The notes: a model not told the origin generated them from the sequence alone. DNA of 49,472 bases from Cereibacter johrii (GCF_001720585.1 NZ_MABH01000166.1:1-49472); one strand, 5' to 3'; positions 16,485 to 25,798 are shown, counted from the stretch's first letter. A program made the numbers and translations.

Positions 16485-16816
16485 TGGCCGGCCTCGTCGT
16501 CGCTGTCCATCCGGTCGGTGCCGGCCTCGAGGAAGGCGCCGAGCGCCACCATCACGATCACCGCGGTCATGCCGAAGGAGATCACGATGGCCGTCAGCAC
16601 GAGCGCCTGGGTCAGCGGGTCGGTGTAGCCCTGCGCGGTCTTGGACAGGACCGGCGGCAGCCCGACCGCGAGGCGGCCGGAGGCGAAGATGAAGACGTTC
16701 ACGGCATAGCTCAGGAGGGCCAGGCCCACGATCACGGGAAAGGTCCGCATCCGCAGGATCAGGTAGATCCCGGCGGCTGTCAGGGTGCCCACGGCGGAAG
16801 CGACGAGGATCTCCAT
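16481..16816 (-). CDS. phaC: Mrp/Pha antiporter subunit C
   Basis: 111 residues with three hydrophobic segments; it resembles NuoK, as MrpC does, with the LLSYAVNVFIFASGRL and DPLTQALVLTAIVISFGMTAV motifs. The start overlaps the phaAB stop by one base (TGATG) and the stop overlaps phaD by four. The gene symbol is shared with polyhydroxyalkanoate synthase, which this is not; mrpC/mnhC is an equivalent name. Confidence 0.94.
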   Translation of the reverse strand: MEILVASAVGTLTAAGIYLILRMRTFPVIVGLALLSYAVNVFIFASGRLAVGLPPVLSKTAQGYTDPLTQALVLTAIVISFGMTAVIVMVALGAFLEAGTDRMDSDDEAGQ

Positions 16817-19665
16817 CAGCGGTCTCCGAAGCCGTCGCGCGGCAGGTCGATGTCATAGGGCGTGGAGGAACCCTCCTCGCCGGCGCGCACGGCGATCCGC
16901 GAGATCGAGGCGAGCGCCAGCAGGACGGCCCCCAGCACGGCGAGGAAGACGCCGGTGTCGAAGATCATGGCGGTGGCCAGTTCGAACTCCTCGAGCGGGG
17001 GCAGGTGGACATAGCCGTAGTCCGAGGTCAGGAACGGCCGTCCCGCGAACCAGGCGCCGACCCCGGCCGCGCCGGCGATGAGGACGCCCATCGCGATCAG
17101 CGCATGATATTCGACCCGCTTGCGCGCGGCCGTCCAGCCGAAGCCCGAGGCCATGTATTGCATGAGCGCGGCGATGGCCACCACGAGGCCCGCGATGAAG
17201 CCGCCGCCCGGCATGTTGTGGCCGCGCAGGAAGATGTAGACGCCCACGACGATCGCCACCGGCAGCATCAGCCGCGTGGCCACCACGAGCATCAGCGGAT
17301 GGCGGTCGCCCGCGTGCCGATGCTCCTGTGCCCAGGAGAGGAGGCGGCTGTTGGCCGGGCCGGGCCGCAGGATCGTCTCGGTGACGGCGAAGATCACGAG
17401 GGCCGCGATGCCCAGCACCGTGATCTCGCCGAACGTGTCGTAGCCCCGGAAGTCGACGAGGATCACGTTGACGACATTGGTGCCGCCGCCGCCCGTCTTG
17501 GCATTCGCGAGGTGATAATCCGCGATGGTGGAGAAGGCGAAGTCCCGCGTCATCATCATGTAGATGAGGCAGCCCACGCCGAGGCCCGCACCCGCCGACA
17601 GGATCCCGTCGCGGAACCGCCGCGAGGCCGAGCTTTCCATCGGCGTGCGCTTGGGCAGGAAGTTCAGCGCGAGCAGCAGAAGCATCACCGTCGCCACCTC
17701 GACGAGGATCTGCGTCAGGGCGAGATCGGGGGCGGAGAGATAGGCGAACCCCATCGAGACGACGAGGCCCACCACGCCCAGCACCACCAGCGCCACCACG
17801 CGGTTGTGGTGGAAGAGGACCAGTGTCACGGTCGAGACGATCAGGAGGAGCCAGCCCGCGGCAGGCACCACCTCGACCGGCGTCGGCGCCCGCATTCCGG
17901 CCGAATGGCCGCCCGAGAAGAAGGCATAGAGACCCGCCGCGAGAATCGCGAAGGTGGCGATGGCGAAATAGCGGCTGAGCGCCCCGTCATGCAGCCCCGA
18001 GGAGAGCCGCCGCGCGAAGGCGGCGAGCGGTTCGACCAGGCCGTCGAACAGGCGCTTGGCCTCGGGGCGCGGAGTGGCGAGCCAGGCGCGCATCAGCGGC
18101 GCATGGAGGCCAAGGAGCACGAGGCCGCCGCCGATGGCCGCGACCGACATCCAGAGCGCGGGGGTCAGCCCGTGCCAGTGGTAGATATGGGCATGGACCG
18201 CCTCGCCGATGGTGGCGCCCGCCGCCGCATCCACCAGCCAGGCCGCCATCGGCATCGGCGCAAGGCCGATGGCCACGACGAGCGCCGCGAGGAAGGCGGG
18301 GGCCGCCCACATGCCGAAGCCCGGATCGTGCGGGCGGTGGGGATAGTCGTCGCGCACCGGCCCGAGGAAGGTGTGGGCCACGAAGCGCAGCGAATAGGCC
18401 ACCGAGAAGAGCGCGCCCAGCGTGGCGAAGACCGGCATCAGCCAGGCCTGGCCGGACCAGACGGTGTGGGCGGCCTCCTCGAGCATCATCTCCTTCGAGA
18501 GGAACCCGTTCAGCGGCGGGATGCCCGCCATCGAGAGCGCCGCGACGGTGCCGATGGTGAAGGGGATGGGCATCAGCTTGCGCAGGCCGCCGAGACGCTT
18601 CAGGTCGCGCGTGTGGGCCTCGTGGTCGACGATGCCTGCGGTCATGAAGAGGGCGGCCTTGAAGGTCGCGTGATTGATGATGTGGAAGATGGCGGCGATG
18701 GCGGCGGACTTGGTGCCGAAGCCCAGGAGCATCGTGATGAGGCCCAGATGCGAGACGGTCGAGAAGGCGAGAAGCGCCTTCAGATCGTCCTTGAAGAGCG
18801 CGATCTTGGCGGCGACGACCATGGTCACGAGGCCGGTGGTGGCGACGAGATAGAACCACTCCGGCGTGCCGGCCAGCGCGGGCCACATCCGCGCCATGAG
18901 GAAGAGCCCGGCCTTCACCATCGTGGCCGAATGCAGATAGGCCGAGACCGGCGTGGGCGCGGCCATGGCGTGCGGCAGCCAGAAATGGAACGGGAACTGC
19001 GCCGATTTGGTGAAACAGCCGAGCAGGATCAGCACCAGCGCCGGCAGATACCACTCCGAAGCCTGAATCGCGTCCCGGGCCTGAAGGATCACCGTGAGAT
19101 CGTAGCTGCCCGCGATCTGGCCGAGGATCAGCATCCCCGCGATCATCGAGAGGCCGCCCATGCCGGTGACGGTCAGCGCCATCCGGGCGCCCTGACGGCC
19201 CGCGGGCAGATGCTTCCAGTAGCCGATGAGCAGGAAGGAGGAGAGCGAGGTCAGCTCCCAGAAGACGAGGAGCAGAAGGATATTGTCCGACAGGACGATT
19301 CCCACCATCGCGCCCTGGAACAGCATGAGATAGCTGTAGAACTGCCCCATCGAATCCTGCCGCGAGAGATAGAAGCGCGCATAGAGGATGATGAGCAGGC
19401 CGATCCCGAGGATCAGCCCGGCGAACAGAAGTCCGAGCCCGTCGAGAAAGAAATTCGCATTGAGACCGAGGCCGGGCATCCAGTCGATGCGCGTCTGCAC
19501 GATCTCGCCCCGGAGCACGGCGGGGGCATGGAGCCCCAGCATCAGAAGCGCGAGGGCGGTGACGCTGCCTGTGACGACGGCGCAGGCGGTGCGACCCGAT
19601 CGGATCATCAGGCCCGGAAGCAGGGCCCCGAGAAACGGGAGAGCGGCAATCAGAGCCAGAGACAT
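16816..19665 (-). CDS. phaAB: Mrp/Pha antiporter fused subunit A+B
   Basis: 949 residues from the ATG at 19665. Residues about 1-760 are MrpA: a NuoL-like chain of many membrane helices with FTKSAQFPFHFWLPHAMAAPTPVSAYLHSATMVKAG-type proton-channel segments, ending in an MbhD/MbhE-like part. The last ~150 residues match MrpB (LPVAIVVGVYIFLRGHNMPGGGFIAGL, then EEFELATAMIFDTGVFLAVLG). Fused A and B define group-2 Mrp operons such as the pha system of rhizobia, linked to alkaline-pH and K+/Na+ adaptation. It heads a six-gene operon with all junctions overlapping. No obvious regulator gene is adjacent, and the 125-nt upstream gap contains AT-rich stretches that probably hold the promoter. Confidence 0.95.
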   Translation of the reverse strand: MSLALIAALPFLGALLPGLMIRSGRTACAVVTGSVTALALLMLGLHAPAVLRGEIVQTRIDWMPGLGLNANFFLDGLGLLFAGLILGIGLLIILYARFYLSRQDSMGQFYSYLMLFQGAMVGIVLSDNILLLLVFWELTSLSSFLLIGYWKHLPAGRQGARMALTVTGMGGLSMIAGMLILGQIAGSYDLTVILQARDAIQASEWYLPALVLILLGCFTKSAQFPFHFWLPHAMAAPTPVSAYLHSATMVKAGLFLMARMWPALAGTPEWFYLVATTGLVTMVVAAKIALFKDDLKALLAFSTVSHLGLITMLLGFGTKSAAIAAIFHIINHATFKAALFMTAGIVDHEAHTRDLKRLGGLRKLMPIPFTIGTVAALSMAGIPPLNGFLSKEMMLEEAAHTVWSGQAWLMPVFATLGALFSVAYSLRFVAHTFLGPVRDDYPHRPHDPGFGMWAAPAFLAALVVAIGLAPMPMAAWLVDAAAGATIGEAVHAHIYHWHGLTPALWMSVAAIGGGLVLLGLHAPLMRAWLATPRPEAKRLFDGLVEPLAAFARRLSSGLHDGALSRYFAIATFAILAAGLYAFFSGGHSAGMRAPTPVEVVPAAGWLLLIVSTVTLVLFHHNRVVALVVLGVVGLVVSMGFAYLSAPDLALTQILVEVATVMLLLLALNFLPKRTPMESSASRRFRDGILSAGAGLGVGCLIYMMMTRDFAFSTIADYHLANAKTGGGGTNVVNVILVDFRGYDTFGEITVLGIAALVIFAVTETILRPGPANSRLLSWAQEHRHAGDRHPLMLVVATRLMLPVAIVVGVYIFLRGHNMPGGGFIAGLVVAIAALMQYMASGFGWTAARKRVEYHALIAMGVLIAGAAGVGAWFAGRPFLTSDYGYVHLPPLEEFELATAMIFDTGVFLAVLGAVLLALASISRIAVRAGEEGSSTPYDIDLPRDGFGDR

Positions 19666-19790
19666 GCCGCCGGCGCCTCCTTTCCGGGTGCGAAAGGTCG
19701 TGAGGTCATGAATTTCTTTCACGTTCAGCCAGATTTCGGCCAAATTGGTGTTATGACCTTCACAAGTCAAGCGGCGGCGGCGCGAAAAGG

Positions 19791-21014
19791 CTAGCTCTCC
19801 TGCCCGGCTCCCATGGCCTCGACGAGGTAGCGCTGCGACAGGGGGATCGCAGCCGCTCCGAGAGCGCGGGCCTGGGCGCCGACCGTGCCCTCCCGGATCA
19901 GCGGCGGCTCGATGCCCGACAGGTCCAGCCGGTGCAGCGCCGCATGGGTGCGGCGCACGATGTCGGCCCGGATCGCGGGCGGCATCCAGCCGTCGATCAC
20001 CACCGTCTCCATCTCGACCAGCGCGGCGGCCGAGAGGATGGCCGAGGCGAGGCCGGCCGCCGCCCCCTCGAGCCATTCCTCGAGGATCGGGCCGCTCACC
20101 TCCCAGCGCTCGGGATCCTCCCAGAGCGCGGCCGAGGGCTCGCCCGCCCGCTCCATCGCCTCGGCGAGGACGGACATCGACGCCACGTTCAGAAGCCTCC
20201 GCATCTGGCCGTCGCGGCCCGGCACCGGCATCGGGCCCACGCCCGCCGCATTGCCCGTCCGCCCCGCGAAGAGATGGCCGTTGAGGACGAGGCCGCCCCC
20301 GATGAAATAGGCGAAGTAGAAGTAGAGGAAGTCCTTGGGCCGCCCGCCGCTGCCGAAGACGAGTTCCGCCCCGCAGGCGGCCGTCGCATCGTTGCGGACA
20401 TGGACGGGCAGGCCGGTCAGGGCGGCGAGCTCGGTCTGGATGTCGCGCGTGCGCCAGGCGTCCATCTCGGCCTGCGGCGCCCCCACATAGCTCACCCAGT
20501 TCCAAAGCTGGAACGGCATGGCGATGCCGAGGCCCCCCACGCGCGCCCGCGCCTCTGGCGGCAGGCTCTCCATCAGCCGGGGCAGGATCTCGGCGGTGAA
20601 GGCCACCACCGCATCGGGCGTGGGATAGGGATAGAGCCTCCGGCGCGAGGCCACGGGCCGGCCGAGGAAGTCGATCAGCACCAGCTCGGCCGAGCGGCGG
20701 CCGATCTTGAGGCCGAGGAAATAGGCGCCCTCCGGCGCGAGCGACATCGGCACCGACGGCTGGCCGATCCGCCCGCGGATCGGCTCGCCCCGGCGCAGGA
20801 GGCCGTCGCGCTCGAGCTCGCGCATGATGACCGAGACGGTCTGTGCCGACAGCCCCGTCATCCGCGCGATGTCGGACTTGGCCAGCGCCCCTTCGCGGCG
20901 GACGAGCGACAGCACGAGGCGCTCGTTATGCGCGCGCATTCCGCTCTGGTTCGAGCCGCGCAGCCCGGGCTCGGCCCCGCCCGACCGTTCCGCCGTCTCC
21001 TGTCCCTGTCTCAC
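19791..21014 (-). CDS. frcR: ROK-family transcriptional regulator, probable repressor of the fructose transporter genes
   Basis: 407 residues from a GTG with GGGAGAG upstream; an internal ATG at 20939 is an alternative. Residues about 26-90 form a winged helix-turn-helix (HNERLVLSLVRREGALAKSDIARMTGLSAQTVSVIM), followed by the sugar-binding ROK/hexokinase fold (about 95-395) with the VRNDATAACGAEL motif. The usual ROK zinc-binding Cys cluster is not evident: the region YFIGGGLVLNGHLFAGRTGNAAGVG lacks it. It is divergent from frcB, the same arrangement as frcR-frcBCAK in Sinorhizobium, so it likely binds the AT-rich intergenic palindrome and responds to fructose or a derivative. Ligand identity is inferred. 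Confidence 0.85.
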   Translation of the reverse strand: MRQGQETAERSGGAEPGLRGSNQSGMRAHNERLVLSLVRREGALAKSDIARMTGLSAQTVSVIMRELERDGLLRRGEPIRGRIGQPSVPMSLAPEGAYFLGLKIGRRSAELVLIDFLGRPVASRRRLYPYPTPDAVVAFTAEILPRLMESLPPEARARVGGLGIAMPFQLWNWVSYVGAPQAEMDAWRTRDIQTELAALTGLPVHVRNDATAACGAELVFGSGGRPKDFLYFYFAYFIGGGLVLNGHLFAGRTGNAAGVGPMPVPGRDGQMRRLLNVASMSVLAEAMERAGEPSAALWEDPERWEVSGPILEEWLEGAAAGLASAILSAAALVEMETVVIDGWMPPAIRADIVRRTHAALHRLDLSGIEPPLIREGTVGAQARALGAAAIPLSQRYLVEAMGAGQES

Positions 21015-21077
21015 CCCGCTCTCCCTGCCCGACGAGCGGGCCTCCCTTATCCATTGGCACGGCGGAGGGCCATCCTG

Positions 21078-21109
21078 TCAATACTAAATCACTTTGAATT
21101 ATTTATTGA
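21078..21109. promoter_or_regulatory. candidate FrcR operator between frcR and frcB
   Basis: An AT-rich island in otherwise GC-rich DNA holds an imperfect 12-bp inverted repeat with TCAATA...TATTGA ends and an 8-nt spacer (9 of 12 positions pair). A perfect TTGACA on the minus strand (21081-21076) overlaps the left arm and could be the -35 box of frcR; TTGACG on the plus strand (21106-21111) overlaps the right arm and could serve frcB. Confidence 0.55.
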
Positions 21110-21211
21110 CGCAAGATCGGGAATCAGCTTCCATGAAGGCGTCGCGGCGGGAGGACGCCAGCGCCACATGAACGGCGGGGGGAGAGAGGCCCGCTTCCGG
21201 GAGGAGACATC

Positions 21212-22234
21212 GTGACCCAATTCAAGTTCGCCCTCATGGGGGGCGCGGCGGCGCTTGCCCTGTCGGCCGTGCCGGCCCTCGCGCAGGACATGACGGCCTG
21301 CCTGATCACCAAGACCGATACCAACCCCTTCTTCGTGAAGATGAAGGAAGGCGCCACCGCGAAGGCGCAGGAACTGGGGATCACGCTCAAGTCCTATGCG
21401 GGCCGCATCGACGGCGACAGCGAGAGCCAGGTGGCGGCCATCGAGACCTGCATCGCCGACGGGGCCAAGGGCATCCTCATCACCGCCTCGGACACGAAGG
21501 GCATCGTGCCCTCGGTGCAGAAGGCGCGGGAGGCGGGCCTTCTCGTGATCGCGCTCGACACGCCGCTCGATCCGATCGACGCGGCCGACGGCACCTTCGC
21601 CACCGACAATTTCCTCGCGGGCGAGCTGATCGGGAAATGGGCCAGGGCGCGGATGGGCGACGAGGCCGGCGACGCGCGGATCGCGCTCCTGAACCTCGAC
21701 GTGTCGCAGCCGTCTGTCGACGTGCTGCGCAACCAGGGGTTCCTGCAGGGCTTCGGCATCGAGCTCGGCGACAAGACCCGCTGGGGCGACGAGGACGATG
21801 CGCGGATCGTGGGGCAGGAGGTGACGCAGGGCAACGAGGAGGGCGGTCGGCGCGCGATGGAGAGCCTGCTTGCACAGGATCCGACCATCAACCTCGTCCA
21901 CACGATCAATGAGCCCGCGGCGGCGGGCGCCTACGAGGCGTTGAAATCCATCGGCCGTGAAGCGGATGTGCTGATCGTCTCGGTCGATGGCGGCTGCCCC
22001 GGCGTGCAGAATGTCAAGGACGGCGTGATCGGCGCCACCTCGCAGCAATATCCGCTGCAAATGGCGGCGCTGGGGGTCGAGGCCATCGCGGCCTTCGCCA
22101 AGGATGGCACCAAGCCCGCCGCCAGCGAAGGCAAGGATTTCACCGACACCGGCGTGGCGCTGGTGACCGACCAACCGGTCGAGGGGGTGGAGTCCATCGA
22201 CAGCACCAAGGGTGCGGAGCTCTGCTGGGGCTGA
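21212..22234 (+). CDS. frcB: fructose-type ABC transporter, periplasmic sugar-binding protein
   Basis: 340 residues from a GTG with GGGAGGAG 6 nt upstream. A signal peptide ([20 protein letters not shown]) precedes a periplasmic-binding-protein-1 (ribose/galactose type) domain starting [40 protein letters not shown] and a hinge strand [22 protein letters not shown] follow. Together with the ROK gene and the permease-ATPase-kinase order, it matches FrcB of Sinorhizobium, which binds fructose, ribose and mannose. The exact ligand here is inferred. A strong hairpin follows the stop. Confidence 0.87.
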   Translation: MTQFKFALMGGAAALALSAVPALAQDMTACLITKTDTNPFFVKMKEGATAKAQELGITLKSYAGRIDGDSESQVAAIETCIADGAKGILITASDTKGIVPSVQKAREAGLLVIALDTPLDPIDAADGTFATDNFLAGELIGKWARARMGDEAGDARIALLNLDVSQPSVDVLRNQGFLQGFGIELGDKTRWGDEDDARIVGQEVTQGNEEGGRRAMESLLAQDPTINLVHTINEPAAAGAYEALKSIGREADVLIVSVDGGCPGVQNVKDGVIGATSQQYPLQMAALGVEAIAAFAKDGTKPAASEGKDFTDTGVALVTDQPVEGVESIDSTKGAELCWG

Positions 22235-22248
22235 GCGACGCGCCCGTT

Positions 22249-22281
22249 CCGGCGGGCCGGTCGCACCCCCCGGCCCGCCGG
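22249..22281 (+). other. intercistronic hairpin between frcB and frcC
   Basis: CCGGCGGGCCGG and CCGGCCCGCCGG form a perfect 12-bp stem with a 9-nt loop, 15 nt after the frcB stop. Such structures often protect the 3' end of the binding-protein message or cause partial termination so that it exceeds permease mRNA. The rest of the 186-nt gap contains no gene. Confidence 0.65.
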
Positions 22282-22420
22282 ACGATGCTGAGAGGACGGA
22301 GCCCGCGCCCGGGGTCCGTCACGGGCGGCCCGCAGCGCGGCTGCGGACAGATCCATCCTGCGCCGCTTCGCGCGGATCGGGGAGCGCGGCCAGGCGCGCG
22401 GCAACGGGAGGTCTAGGAAG

Positions 22421-23512
22421 ATGGCAACGGAAACCCACGGGCCGCAGGGATTCGAGGCTGCGTTGAACCGCAGCCCCGACTCCGTGGCCGAGTTCGAGCA
22501 GCGCAGGAGCTTCGTTCAGCAGGCCCGGCATCTTCTGCACCAGACACCCTCGCTGGTGCCGCTGATCGTCCTCGTCGTCTCGGTCTCGATCTTCGGCGCG
22601 CTGCTCGGCCAGAAGTTCTTCTCGGCCTTCACCCTCACGCTCATTCTGCAGCAGGTGGCCATCGTGGGCATCGTGGGCGCGGCGCAGACGCTCGTCGTGC
22701 TGACGGCGGGGATCGACCTGTCGGTCGGCGCGATCATGGTGCTCTCCTCGGTCATCATGGGCCAGTTCACCTTCCGCTACGGGATCCCGGCGCCGCTCTC
22801 GGTGCTCTGCGGCCTTGCGGCGGGCGCGGGCATCGGGTTCGTGAACGGCACCCTCGTCGCGCGGATGAAGCTTCCGCCCTTCATCGTCACGCTGGGCATG
22901 TGGCAGATCGTGCTGGCCGCGAACTTCCTCTATTCCGCCAACGAGACGATCCGCTCGCAGGACATCTCGGCCCAGGCGCCGATCCTGCAGTTCTTCGGCA
23001 ACACCTTCCGGCTCGGCGCGGACGAGGCCGGGCGGGGCGGGGCGGGCTTCACCTACGGCGCGGTGCTCCTGATCCTTCTGGTGCTCGTCATCGCGTATGT
23101 GCTGCGCCAGACCGCCTGGGGCCGCCATGTCTATGCGGTGGGCGACGATCCCGATGCGGCCGAGCTCGCGGGCGTGCAGACCCGCAACGTGCTCGTCACC
23201 GTCTACACGCTTTCGGGCCTGATCTGCGCGCTGGCGGGCTGGGTGATGATCGGCCGGCTCGGCTCGGTCTCGCCCACGGCGGGCCAGTTCGCCAATATCG
23301 AATCGATCACGGCCGTGGTGATCGGCGGCATCAGCCTGTTCGGCGGGCGGGGATCGGTCTTGGGGATGCTCTTCGGCGCGCTGATCGTGGGGGTCTTCTC
23401 GCTGGGGCTGAAGCTCATGGGGACGGATCCGCAATGGACCTACCTGCTCATCGGCATGCTCATCATCGCGGCGGTGGCCGTGGACCAGTGGATCAGAAAG
23501 GCGGCTGCGTGA
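22421..23512 (+). CDS. frcC: fructose-type ABC transporter permease
   Basis: 363 residues with a 50-residue cytoplasmic N-terminus and about eight to ten hydrophobic segments, in the RbsC/BPD-2 permease family. The signature GAAQTLVVLTAGIDLSVGAIMVLSS (about 87-110) and the C-terminal AVVIGGISLFGGRGSVLGMLFGAL are intact. GGGAGG upstream supports the ATG. The TGA overlaps the frcA ATG by one base. Two copies would form the membrane channel. Confidence 0.9.
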   Translation: MATETHGPQGFEAALNRSPDSVAEFEQRRSFVQQARHLLHQTPSLVPLIVLVVSVSIFGALLGQKFFSAFTLTLILQQVAIVGIVGAAQTLVVLTAGIDLSVGAIMVLSSVIMGQFTFRYGIPAPLSVLCGLAAGAGIGFVNGTLVARMKLPPFIVTLGMWQIVLAANFLYSANETIRSQDISAQAPILQFFGNTFRLGADEAGRGGAGFTYGAVLLILLVLVIAYVLRQTAWGRHVYAVGDDPDAAELAGVQTRNVLVTVYTLSGLICALAGWVMIGRLGSVSPTAGQFANIESITAVVIGGISLFGGRGSVLGMLFGALIVGVFSLGLKLMGTDPQWTYLLIGMLIIAAVAVDQWIRKAAA

Positions 23513-24288
23513 TGGAACCGATCCTGAAGGCCCGGGGCCTCGTGAAACGCTACGGCCGCGTCACCGCCCTCGACCGCTGCGACTTCGATCTCTATCCGGG
23601 CGAGATCCTCGCGGTGATCGGCGACAATGGCGCGGGGAAATCCTCGCTCATCAAGGCGCTCTCGGGGGCGATCCGGGTGGACGAGGGCAGCATCGAGCTC
23701 GACGGCAGGCCCATGCAGTTCGCCTCGCCGCTCGATGCGCGCGAGGCGGGGATCGAGACGGTCTACCAGAACCTCGCCCTGTCGCCCGCCCTGTCGATCG
23801 CGGACAACATGTTCCTCGGACGCGAGATCCGGAAGCCGGGCTTCATGGGCAGGTGGCTGCGCGCCCTCGACCGCCCCGCGATGGAGCAGAAGGCGCGCGA
23901 GAAGCTGACCGAGCTGGGGCTGATGACGATCCAGAACATCGGGCAGGCGGTCGAGACGCTCTCGGGCGGGCAGCGTCAGGGGGTGGCGGTCGCGCGGGCG
24001 GCGGCCTTCGGCTCGAAGGTGGTCATCATGGACGAACCCACGGCGGCGCTGGGCGTGAAGGAGAGCCGCCGCGTTCTGGAGCTGATCCTCGATGTGAAGC
24101 GGCGGGGCTTGCCCATCGTGCTCATCAGCCACAACATGCCCCATGTGTTCGAGGTGGCAGACCGGGTGCATGTGCACCGGCTGGGGCGGAGGCTCTGCGT
24201 GATCGATCCCAGGCGTCATTCGATGTCGGATGCCGTGGCGCTGATGACGGGCGCCATGGCCCCCGAAAGCCTCAACGAGTTCGCATGA
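23512..24288 (+). CDS. frcA: fructose-type ABC transporter ATP-binding protein
   Basis: 258 residues, one nucleotide-binding domain rather than the fused pair seen in RbsA-type proteins, as expected for FrcA. Walker A GDNGAGKSS (about 38-46), Q-loop YQNLALSP, signature LSGGQRQ, Walker B VVIMDEPTAAL and switch His in ISHNM are all present. It starts one base into the frcC stop and overlaps frcK by four, indicating one transcript frcB-C-A-K. Confidence 0.92.
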   Translation: MEPILKARGLVKRYGRVTALDRCDFDLYPGEILAVIGDNGAGKSSLIKALSGAIRVDEGSIELDGRPMQFASPLDAREAGIETVYQNLALSPALSIADNMFLGREIRKPGFMGRWLRALDRPAMEQKAREKLTELGLMTIQNIGQAVETLSGGQRQGVAVARAAAFGSKVVIMDEPTAALGVKESRRVLELILDVKRRGLPIVLISHNMPHVFEVADRVHVHRLGRRLCVIDPRRHSMSDAVALMTGAMAPESLNEFA

Positions 24289-24881
24289 CGCCCGACACAC
24301 TGGCACAGGAGATCCGGGCGGCGGCGGAGGGGCGGGGGCGGTTCATCGTGGGCCTCGCCGGCCCTCCCGGAGCGGGCAAGTCCACGCTGGGCGAGGCGCT
24401 GGTGGCAGGCCTCGGCGCCGGCGCCCGGCTGGTGCCGATGGACGGGTTCCATTTCGACGACCGCGTGCTGGCCCGGCGCGGCCTTTCCCATCGCAAGGGC
24501 GCGCCCGAGACTTTCGACGTCTGGGGGTTTCTTGCCCTGATGGAGCGGCTCAGGGCGGGCGGCGAGATCGCGATCCCGGTCTTCGACCGCAGCATGGAGC
24601 TTGCGCGCGCCGCGGCCGATGTGGTGACCGACGAGGACAGGATCCTCGTGGTGGAGGGCAACTACCTCCTTCTCGACGAGGAGCCCTGGCGGCGGTTGCG
24701 CGGCTTCTTCGATCTCACGCTCTTCCTCGACGTGCCCGAGGCCGAGCTCGAGCGGCGGCTTCTGGCGCGATGGGCGGCGCGGCCCGGCGGGGCCGACTGG
24801 GTGGCCTCGAACGACATGCCGAACGTACGCCATGTGCTGCAAAGGTCGGCCCCCGCCGACCGCATCCTGCCCTGGCCCTAG
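24285..24881 (+). CDS. frcK: P-loop kinase-like protein of the fructose transporter operon
   Basis: 198 residues, uridine kinase/pantothenate kinase-like fold: Walker A GLAGPPGAGKST (about 22-33), then VPMDGFHFDD with the catalytic-type Asp, RKGAPETFDVWGF, and VVEGNYLLLDEEPW. FrcK of Sinorhizobium is kinase-like but dispensable for fructose transport, and its substrate is unknown to me. The start overlaps frcA (ATGA). The TAG stop shares a CTAG palindrome with the convergent EamA gene, so the two stops overlap by two bases. Confidence 0.8.
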   Translation: MTPDTLAQEIRAAAEGRGRFIVGLAGPPGAGKSTLGEALVAGLGAGARLVPMDGFHFDDRVLARRGLSHRKGAPETFDVWGFLALMERLRAGGEIAIPVFDRSMELARAAADVVTDEDRILVVEGNYLLLDEEPWRRLRGFFDLTLFLDVPEAELERRLLARWAARPGGADWVASNDMPNVRHVLQRSAPADRILPWP

Positions 24882-25798
24882 CCCAGGGGCGACATGGCCT
24901 TGCGCTGCCGCGCCCGCTCGAGCCCCAGCCGGCGCTCGCGCCAGATGATGAGGATGCCCGCGGCCACCACGAGGCTCGCGCCGCCGAGCATGACCAGCGT
25001 CGGCACCTCGTCGAAGGCGAGGTAGCCGATCAGCAGCGCGAAGATCATCGAGGCATATTCGAAGGGCGCGACCAGCGAGGCGTCGGCGAAGCGGTAGGCC
25101 GAGGTCAGCAGGATCTGTGCGATGCCGCCCAGAACGCCCGCCCCGATCAGCAGGGCGGCCTCGGTGGGCGTAGGCCAGACCCAGCCGAAGGGCAGCGTCA
25201 CGAAGGACAGGAGCGTCGCCGTCAGCGAGAAATAGAAGACGATGGCCGAGGTGGCCTCGCTATGGACGAGTTTGCGGATGAAGACCTGCGCGAGCCCGGC
25301 GAAGACCGCCCCGCCCACCACGAGCGCCGCGCCGAAGGCCTCGCGATGGCCCATCCCGCCCGACAGCACCGTGAGGCGGGGAGAGAGCACGATCAGCACG
25401 CCGACGAGCCCCAGGGCGACCGCCGAGATGCGGAAGGCACGCACCTCCTCGCCAAGGAACATCGCGGCGAAGATCACGGTGAGAAGCGGCGCCGCATAGC
25501 CGAGCGCGGTGACCTCGGGCAGGGGCAAGTAGGCCAGCCCCGCGAAGCCGAGCCCCATGGCAAGGGTGCCCACCACCCCGCGCCAGACATGGCCCATCGG
25601 ATTGACCGCCTTGAGGCCCGTGCGCAATTCGTGCCGCCAGGCCAGCCAGACGAAGATCACGGGCATGGCGAAGAACGAGCGGAAGAACACCGCCTCGCCT
25701 GCGGGAACCCGGTCTGACGTCGCCTTGATGAGCGCGGACATGACGATGAAGATGAGGACGGAGGCGACCTTGAGGCCGATGCCGCGCAGCGGGTGCAT
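24878..25798 (-). CDS. EamA/DMT-family transporter
   Basis: 306 residues with about ten hydrophobic segments arranged as two EamA repeats (RhaT/YdcZ superfamily); PLPEVTALGYAAPLLTVIFAAMFLGEEV and VAPFEYASMIFALLIGYLAFDEVPT are the corresponding helix 4-5 stretches of each half. The C-terminus is short and basic. Substrate is unknown; metabolite or drug export is typical of the family. The ATG at 25798 is chosen because the longer frame is not membrane-like. It is divergent from the adenine deaminase gene. Confidence 0.88.
   Translation of the reverse strand: MHPLRGIGLKVASVLIFIVMSALIKATSDRVPAGEAVFFRSFFAMPVIFVWLAWRHELRTGLKAVNPMGHVWRGVVGTLAMGLGFAGLAYLPLPEVTALGYAAPLLTVIFAAMFLGEEVRAFRISAVALGLVGVLIVLSPRLTVLSGGMGHREAFGAALVVGGAVFAGLAQVFIRKLVHSEATSAIVFYFSLTATLLSFVTLPFGWVWPTPTEAALLIGAGVLGGIAQILLTSAYRFADASLVAPFEYASMIFALLIGYLAFDEVPTLVMLGGASLVVAAGILIIWRERRLGLERARQRKAMSPLG

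Noticed and set aside
16481-16816. phaC read as polyhydroxyalkanoate synthase
   Set aside because: The 111-residue, three-helix product is MrpC/NuoK-like and lies inside the antiporter operon; only the symbol is shared.
17005-19794. 929-codon plus-strand open frame over phaAB
   Set aside because: Antisense shadow of a membrane protein gene; extremely Asp/Glu/Arg/His-rich with no domain.
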